Assembly (NCBI RefSeq): GCF_030272615.1
Contig: NC_081407.1
Coordinates: 376,195,018-376,259,017 of the forward strand
DNA length: 64,000 bases
Origin: Cryptomeria japonica
Lineage: Eukaryota > Streptophyta > Pinopsida > Cupressales > Cupressaceae
Reading direction: 5' to 3'
This document shows positions 58,140 to 64,000 of the stretch, piece by piece (positions within the stretch are counted from its first letter, which is position 1; every line of letters starts with the position of its first letter). The notes under the pieces are model-generated. The model was not told the origin of the DNA, ran no database searches, and saw nothing but the letters and a program-made list of their open reading frames with translations. Both the position numbers and the translations under genes were made by a program.

Positions 58140-58781
58140 CTACATTGGGGTCCTCACGCATGCGAACTCGAATCCTCTAGCCTAATCAGAGACCGGAGAC
58201 TACTCAACTTGTGAAAATAGATTCTTCCTTGGGCTCCTCATCACTTTGTCCATACTCTTCCCTGGAGAAAGGGGCAGGACACCTGGGCGTGATGCCCCTG
58301 ACGTTGCCCTATTTTCGGCTAGGACCTTCCTAGAGCATGCATTGTGGGTTGTGCAGTGAGTGGGAAAACTTCCCAGATGTTGACCCATGATGAAATTCAA
58401 ATCCACCAACATGTATTTAAGGGACATTTGTCCTCTCATTTGCATAAATGGAGATTGCAAAAGTTGGATAGGTCGAAGTTGGAAAGATTCAAGTTGCATA
58501 AGTGATCAAGCATTCAAGAATTCTTTTCTAGCATTGAGGAATCTCAAGTCTCCCTTCAAGGCTAGGTATTGCATCGAGTCAAGGATTCAACCATTGAAGA
58601 GGAGATCCCTTTCAACATTCAATTCTACAAAAGCATTTCTATCAATATTGCTACTACAACCTCCCTTGAGGTGATTTACAATTCAATCTTTCATTTACAT
58701 CTACTTGCAAGTACTTTCTTTCATTACTTAGTTAATTCCAAAATTGGGGTTTGACCTAAAGGCAAACCCTCAATCCCAACA
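58140..58781 (-). repeat. LTR fragment, minus orientation
   Basis: The minus strand starts tgttgggattgagg at 58781 and continues gtcaaaccccaattttggaa. A GC-richer stretch (58140-58360, with gggcatcacgcccaggtgtc) looks like an R/U5 region. Left end not identified. The first ~50 bases resemble the plus-strand LTR start at 60856. Confidence 0.45.
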
Positions 58782-58797
58782 CATTTCCCTCTCTTTT
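58782..58797 (-). other. Candidate polypurine tract
   Basis: The minus strand reads aaaagagagggaaatg immediately before the LTR start at 58781. Confidence 0.5.
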
Positions 58798-59474
58798 ATG
58801 TGTGTAGGTTGCAAGTGTACAGCTGTACTTTTAGATTTGAGCTTCATTTGCAGAGGTAGAAAAACCCTTTTTGTTTCATAGATTTTTTTGAGGATCGTGT
58901 ACACTCCTGCCATGGTCCAGACAACTTTTCATCAAATTTGTAGGGCGACTTCGTTTCAATGTTTTAATGCCAAATCTAGGTGCACAGCTTCATCCCCTAT
59001 TTTGATCTCAAGTTATAATCGATTCTTTGTCACTTTTGCATTACATAAATCAATCAAATTCCTTTCCAAATCAAACAAAGGAAGAAGGGATCATCCTAAC
59101 ATTCTTAATTCATTCAAAATTCAATCTATCATCTTTGTGTGGAGATTGAATCTAGTGAATTATCCCTAATCTTCCTAATGTAATGGTGAAAAGTGCTTGA
59201 AGGATAATCAATAGTGAAACTCTCATCTCTCTTTGAGGGAAAGGGTAGTTTCCTTCTTGATCTATCATTCACCATTTTCCAACCATTACAAGTTTATTGT
59301 GTTAATAATTGACTTTATAATTCTTGTCAAATTTTTACATGTTATAGTTACTTTGGTTTTTTACATATAATTTAATCTTATCACATCTTATAATTGATCT
59401 TAACATTAATATTTAGTCCATTAATTATATTGGGATTACTTAATTTAAGTCTTGGAGAAAAGTGCAATTACATT

Positions 59475-59487
59475 TGGTATCAGAGCC
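59475..59487 (+). other. Orphan primer-binding site
   Basis: TGGTATCAGAGCC, a perfect initiator Met tRNA match, lies two bases after a CA-ended string (caattaca, 59472). It implies an LTR ending there, perhaps the plus-strand region 58800-59472 or longer. No matching 3' LTR found. Confidence 0.55.
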
Positions 59488-60855
59488 AAAAATTGGGCTT
59501 TCGAGTTGTTAGTTCTTGAATCTCTTCTTATTTTTGTGTCTTAGTTAAGAGTGAAAAGACTCTATAGATAAATACATAAGATCAATTTCAACAACCTCAC
59601 ATTAGAAATTATATTTAATTTAGATTAAATTGCACTAGTCATTTATAGAGAGAAACATAGTGTGCTATGCCACATATACTTTTAAAAATAAAAATAAAAA
59701 ATAGAATGAAATATATTCTTAATATAGAAATATGTATTAACTATTTCTAAGTTGTATATACCTAATTACCAATACTTCAACATATAAAATGGTTATATTG
59801 CTAATTTTGTTCACAATGACATATCATTTGAAAAAAAGAAAAAATCATAATTATTTGTTATGAATATGTGAGATGATCCCTCACATAATATCCAATATAG
59901 AAAATATGCATAAATTAGCACTCTAAAAAGTGAAATTGTCTTTTATTACAATTAACAAGAAAATAAATTGAATTGTCACTAATGAAAATATAAATAAAAA
60001 CATCTAATTCTTTATTAATAAGAACACCAAACCATGGAATAATGGTATATTACACTTATTATCCTTAGTCAACTAGAGAGAGTTTATGGTCGTCAATTTA
60101 TAGACAAGAATAGGGAGTGACAATGTATAAATCATTACATTATTCCTCACAAGAAAAATATGAGAAGTGTCTCACATCAGTTGAGACCCTAGTAAGTGCA
60201 TCACGTTGGTTGATTTCCTAGAGAATACAAAATATCTTACCAATACCCTTTGTAGGATAGATCTTTTATTTGTGTCTTATAGCCAGTTACCACACTATGT
60301 CGATGAATAGATTGATCATTGCTTCCACTTAATTTATAGTGTTTTGTTTTAACATTCATGTAAACAGTTTATGGTCATTGTTGCCACTTAATTTTATAAT
60401 ATATGCATGTATCTCTTGTAATGGTTAAAAAATTAGGGTTACGGTTAAATTAAGATAATAAAACCACTAGATTACCTTATAATTAAACATTACATTAAAG
60501 AGGAGATGAATCTAATAGATCTAGACATGAAAGACCAAGATTCTAATTATTGATTATTGAAGTTGTTTGGTAGAAAAAATGAGCTACAAAATAGGTGATT
60601 ATTGAAGTTGTTTGGTAGAAAAAATGAGCTACAAATGTTGTATGGAGCCACCAACCTAAATCTGGGCAAAATAAGATGTGATGGATTTGTTCCTAGAAGT
60701 TCGACCTGATTTTTTGGGACCAGGTAGTATCAATTCACCATGGTCCTCCAAATTTTCTAATGTCGAAAGATAAACCTATTTGTCTCTATGAATTATGTTG
60801 ATCCTCCTAAACACAACTTTGTAGCTATTGCTTACACACAAAAAGAAGGGGAAAT
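59488..60855. other. AT-rich interior of a possible decayed element
   Basis: Lies between the orphan PBS and a PPT-like aagaaggggaaat (60844-60855). No coding domain. Includes a 45-bp tandem duplication at 60551-60635. Confidence 0.35.
60551..60635. repeat. Two-copy 45-bp tandem repeat
   Basis: tgattattgaagttgtttgg and gagctacaaa appear at 60551 and again at 60596, with no differences in the shared core. Recent slippage or duplication. Confidence 0.85.
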
Positions 60856-61600
60856 TGTTGGGAATAGGGGTTTTCCTAAGTCAAACCCCAATTTAGGAAT
60901 TAACCTTGAGTGAAATAATGCAAATAATGAAATAAATGTTGAATATATATACCTCAGATCTACAATTGTTGATGATGATGTTTTGATCTTTGAATGTAAT
61001 CACAAATGTTGTATGAAATAGCATGAACATGACAAAACCCTAATCACACACACATGCTTTCATAAGGATTGACAAGAATTTTCTCCACAATACTTGATGA
61101 TGAGTATGTAGCTTTCGAGATCTTTGAAAAAGCTTGATAATGAATGATCCACGGATGCACGAATGTTAGATTTCTTGTAGATGGAGACTTAGATCCAAAA
61201 TGAATTGATATAATGTCTTTATATAGGTTTCTCTAGGTAAATTACTAATAAAGGCCAACCTCCAATAGTCATGTATAGCCACGAAGATAAATTTTCGTCA
61301 AGAAAATACAACACTCACCCTATTTCAAATTTGGGCTCCTTTGAGAAACACCATGTCATTTTAGGGTGCCATGATCCACACCAAGATGTAACACAACCTG
61401 GTCCCACTACAAAGGGGACCAAAACAAGATTCCACGGAGGTGGGTATCACTTTGTGGGACCCACAACAAGGTGTTCATGACATCAAAGTTGGGTAATTAG
61501 CACAATTTGAGCCTAGAGAGGTGATGGAGATAGACCATGCTAAATTAGGGGCACAAACACTTTCACCCAAAAAAAATACAATAGGATTTACAGTATAATA
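60856..61600 (+). repeat. LTR fragment, plus orientation
   Basis: Starts tgttgggaataggg right after a purine-rich tract, continues gtcaaaccccaatttaggaa, and contains a TATA-like tttatatagg near 61220. Right end uncertain. Shares its start with the minus LTR at 58781, which lies in inverted orientation. Confidence 0.45.
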
Positions 61601-61973
61601 TTTGAAAAAAAAGTTTCAACATCCAAACAACTACTCATGATATCTCTAGTAGGAGATGACAATGCATATCCACATTCACATAAAAAATAACTATAACATA
61701 TTTATTTATAAATGATTAATTTTTTTAGAAATTATAAATTTCTTTTTGTGTGGCTTTGTCACATCTATATTTTGTGTTTCTCAACTTTACAGATTTAATA
61801 ATGGGACAATAGGCCGTGAAGATGACTTTGTACTTGTGCACATTTATTTTAATAAACTATTCCTCCATTCCTATATTTTATTCTAGAATGGGTAATTGGG
61901 TCAAATGGAACACAATAATTGCACACTATGCTTACCCACCTTCAATAAAATACAAATCTTTGCACTTAGAAAC
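61601..61973. other. AT-rich spacer
   Basis: Nothing recognised before the LTR of element D. Confidence 0.4.
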
Positions 61974-63103
61974 TGTTGGACATTGCTACTACTAGGATAT
62001 GTTGTTGTCATTGATGCTAAAATATTCCTATTATTTCTCTAGTGTTTGTAGATTGGGAAGATCTTATGATCTGGTTTGTAATTTGTATTGGTGCTTTGCA
62101 TAGTTTAGTATGTCGCCCGGTATATTCCATTGTGATCAAATCTTGAGCTGAGATTTTGGGATATTGTTTGGGATGATCTTATGCATCTTCATTTTAGATA
62201 GTTCATGATTTGGTGCTCTGCAAGTGATATTTCTTCATGACAGTTGCTAATTAGTTGTGTTATTGAGCTTTCATATGTTAATCAATGAAGATTTGATAAG
62301 TGGTATTGGTGCAGTTGTTTCTAATTATTCTAATGTTCTTGTTGGTGTTTCCTAATTTTTTCCTATTTGTTTTGATGATCCACATTGATTTATTGGTGCA
62401 TTTGGGAATTTTAATTAGGTCCATGTTATGTCATGTAAATCATCAGATTGATCTGGTGGTCGATCTTTGTATCTTGTGATGTAGTTTTGTAATTATGAGT
62501 TAAGGGTTTAGTCGACCTTGTTGTCAACATTGATGATTTTTATATATAGCTGATATTGTCATATAATTTTGGTGTCGAGGTTGTGTATGCATTATTAGAA
62601 AGTGGTGTATATTTTATCAAGTGATTCATCCTTTGGAATTTTGATTGAGGAGAGATTGGTGTTGCTGAGCAGACATTTGTGCTTAACCAGAAATGTAATT
62701 AGGCATTTGGAGATGTTATTCCTTCAGTTCATTTCTTTCGGATTGTAGTTCTAATCTTGTTGTAAGTCAATAAGACTTCCTTGAGGGTTGTAGCCTTCCG
62801 AGTCATTTATTTGAGCAGTGAGCTCTAAGCATTGTGCCTGAATGCATGTGCATTCCCCATTATATCATTTACACATACTACTGTAGAGTATCATCTTACT
62901 GTGGGTAGGTTCCCACCATGGTTTTTCCCTTAACCGAGTTCTCCATGTCAAAAATATTGTTGTTATGTGTTGTGCCTTCAATTTTCTTATCTTTATTATT
63001 GATGCACTTTATCATATCTATTTTTGTGGTTAAGTTAGTAGATCCGGTGAAGACTGATTCACCCCCGCCTCCTCTCAGTCTTCCTTCATTATTGCTGCCA
63101 ACA
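61974..63103 (+). repeat. 5' LTR of element D
   Basis: Starts TGTTGGACATTG, ends TGCTGCCAACA, directly followed by the PBS. The 3' mate is outside the window, so the left end rests on the TGTTGG start only. Confidence 0.7.
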
Positions 63104-63105
63104 AT

Positions 63106-63117
63106 TGGTATCAGAGA
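63106..63117 (+). other. Primer-binding site of element D
   Basis: TGGTATCAGAGA, initiator Met tRNA type, two bases after the LTR. Confidence 0.85.
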
Positions 63118-63159
63118 TAGATCCTCTAGAAGAAGGTTAACCGCTTGAGGAGATCTAGG

Positions 63160-64000
63160 ATGGCAGTTGCAGGTGTTAGCTTTAAGAAGGACAGTCCAAG
63201 ATTTGATGGAAGTAACTATGCTATATGGAAGAACCAGATGGAGGTGCACTTGAAATGTCTTGGAGAATATTACTATAAGATTACAAAGAATGCCTAATCT
63301 ATTCCTCATAATAGACCAGTTACTGCTAATGAGATCAAGGAATTTGAACATAATATTAGAGTGAAGGAAGCATTGCTTAGTGCCCTAACTGATTCTGTGA
63401 TGACAAATTTAATGGGACTTCAGACCGCACATGAGATCTGGGAGAAGCTTGAAATCATGTATGAAGGAGAGAAATAAGTGAAAGTTGCTAAGTTATAGAG
63501 TTTGAAAGGAAAGTATGAAATGTTGAAGATGGGAGAAGGTGAGAACATACACTCTTTTATGGCTAAGATAAATGACCTTGTCCTAGACATCAGATATGTT
63601 AATAGAGCCATTGAAGAATATGAAATAGTTGGTAATCTATTGAGATCTTTGCCTCCTGCTTATAAATATAAGGTTGTTGTTATTGATGAGATCCGGAGTG
63701 TGACTATAGTGACATGAGATATGCTAATTGTAAAGATTACTGCATTTGAGCTAAGCAAATTTGGAGAATCACATGGAAAGTCTGAAACATCATTTAGAGC
63801 AGTAACATTTGCATCTGGAAAGCAAAAGTATGATCCCGATGAGTGCAGAATATCTAGATATGAAAGAGAGAGAAGAGAGATGGAAGAGAAATAAAAAGAG
63901 TTGGATGAGCTTGAAGCATTGATTTCACAAAGATTGCCTAAAGGAAACGGTAAGTATGATGGAAATTTTCCTTTGAAATGTATCTCTTACAATAAGATGG
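63160..64000 (+). pseudogene. Copia gag (DUF4219 / UBN2), decayed
   Basis: The ATG at 63160 gives MAVAGVSFKKDSPRFDGSNY, then AIWKNQMEVHLKC: the DUF4219-like start of Copia Gag (F-x-G-x-NY-x-W). The UBN2 part follows: AHEIWEKLEIMYEGEK, KMGEGENIHSFMAKINDL and NLLRSLPPAYKYKVV. In-frame stops at 63295, 63475, 63496, 63715 and near 63892, with the frame otherwise preserved, so decay is by point mutation. Gag would form the virus-like particle. The zinc knuckle would lie beyond the window. Confidence 0.85.

Larger units (their letters stand above)
61974..64000 (+). mobile_element. Copia retrotransposon, 5' part (element D), runs off the window
   Basis: A 1130-bp LTR, PBS and gag gene in the classical Copia order on the plus strand. 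Only the 5' end is inside the window. The LTR shares with elements B and C the gcagtgagct-like, ccaccatggtttttccc-like and gattcacccccgcctcctctcagt-like strings. Confidence 0.85.

Noticed and set aside
58140..58499. 99-codon minus-strand ORF in a GC-richer island
   Set aside because: It sits in an LTR-like R/U5 region next to an LTR start, and its product has no recognisable domain.

Overview
This window looks like repeat-dominated intergenic DNA from a very large seed-plant genome, most likely a gymnosperm (conifer). The grounds are stacked plant LTR retrotransposons (Copia with initiator-Met-tRNA primer sites, one Ty3/Gypsy of Tat-like character), a plant LINE, long AT-rich decayed spacers, a degenerate interstitial telomere-like block, and a broken cytochrome P450 of the CYP71 clan that resembles conifer CYP750-type enzymes. 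The exact species cannot be read from the sequence. I found no intact host gene, no tRNA or rRNA gene, and nothing bacterial.

Layout. 1-8.5 kb: a minus-strand LINE pseudogene (zinc-knuckle ORF1, endonuclease, reverse transcriptase) whose RT domain is split by a 4.6-kb Copia-type element with matching LTRs, PBS, PPT and a 5-bp target duplication. 8.5-13.2 kb: AT-rich spacer with small duplications. 13.2-22.3 kb: tandem array of a minus-strand Copia-type element in which neighbouring copies share single ~227-bp LTRs (LTR-internal-LTR-internal-LTR-internal-LTR plus a truncated fifth segment). 22.3-25.4 kb: AT-rich spacer, a hairpin and a large CT/TATC/TA microsatellite. 25.4-37.2 kb: an 11.7-kb minus-strand Ty3/Gypsy element with 2.7-kb LTRs and decayed gag, protease, extra RNase H, RT, RNase H and integrase. 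38.8-45.6 kb: a 6.8-kb minus-strand element (called B) with a perfect TGTAG target duplication, a multi-zinc-knuckle gag-like part and a long unrecognised ORF2, but no polymerase. 45.7-52.1 kb: degenerate CCCTAA-type telomere-like repeat, in which a 2.6-kb element (C, perfect GTCCT duplication) is inserted. 52.5-54.3 kb: a fold-back element and the P450 pseudogene. 54.4-61.9 kb: local repeats, a large inverted repeat, a decayed unrecognised exon and LTR fragments. 61.97-64 kb: the 5' part of a plus-strand Copia element (D) with a decayed gag gene, running off the window.

How the parts relate. Elements B, C and D have similar LTR ends (TGTTGG at the start, and a C-rich tract followed by a CTCTCAGT-like string near the end), and B and C share a coiled-coil protein segment. 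The simplest reading is one retrotransposon lineage with a gag-bearing member (D) and polymerase-less members (B, C). The two most unusual structures are the shared-LTR tandem array and the telomere-like block, which switches orientation from TTAGGG-like to CCCTAA-like near 45.93 kb and shows higher-order duplications.
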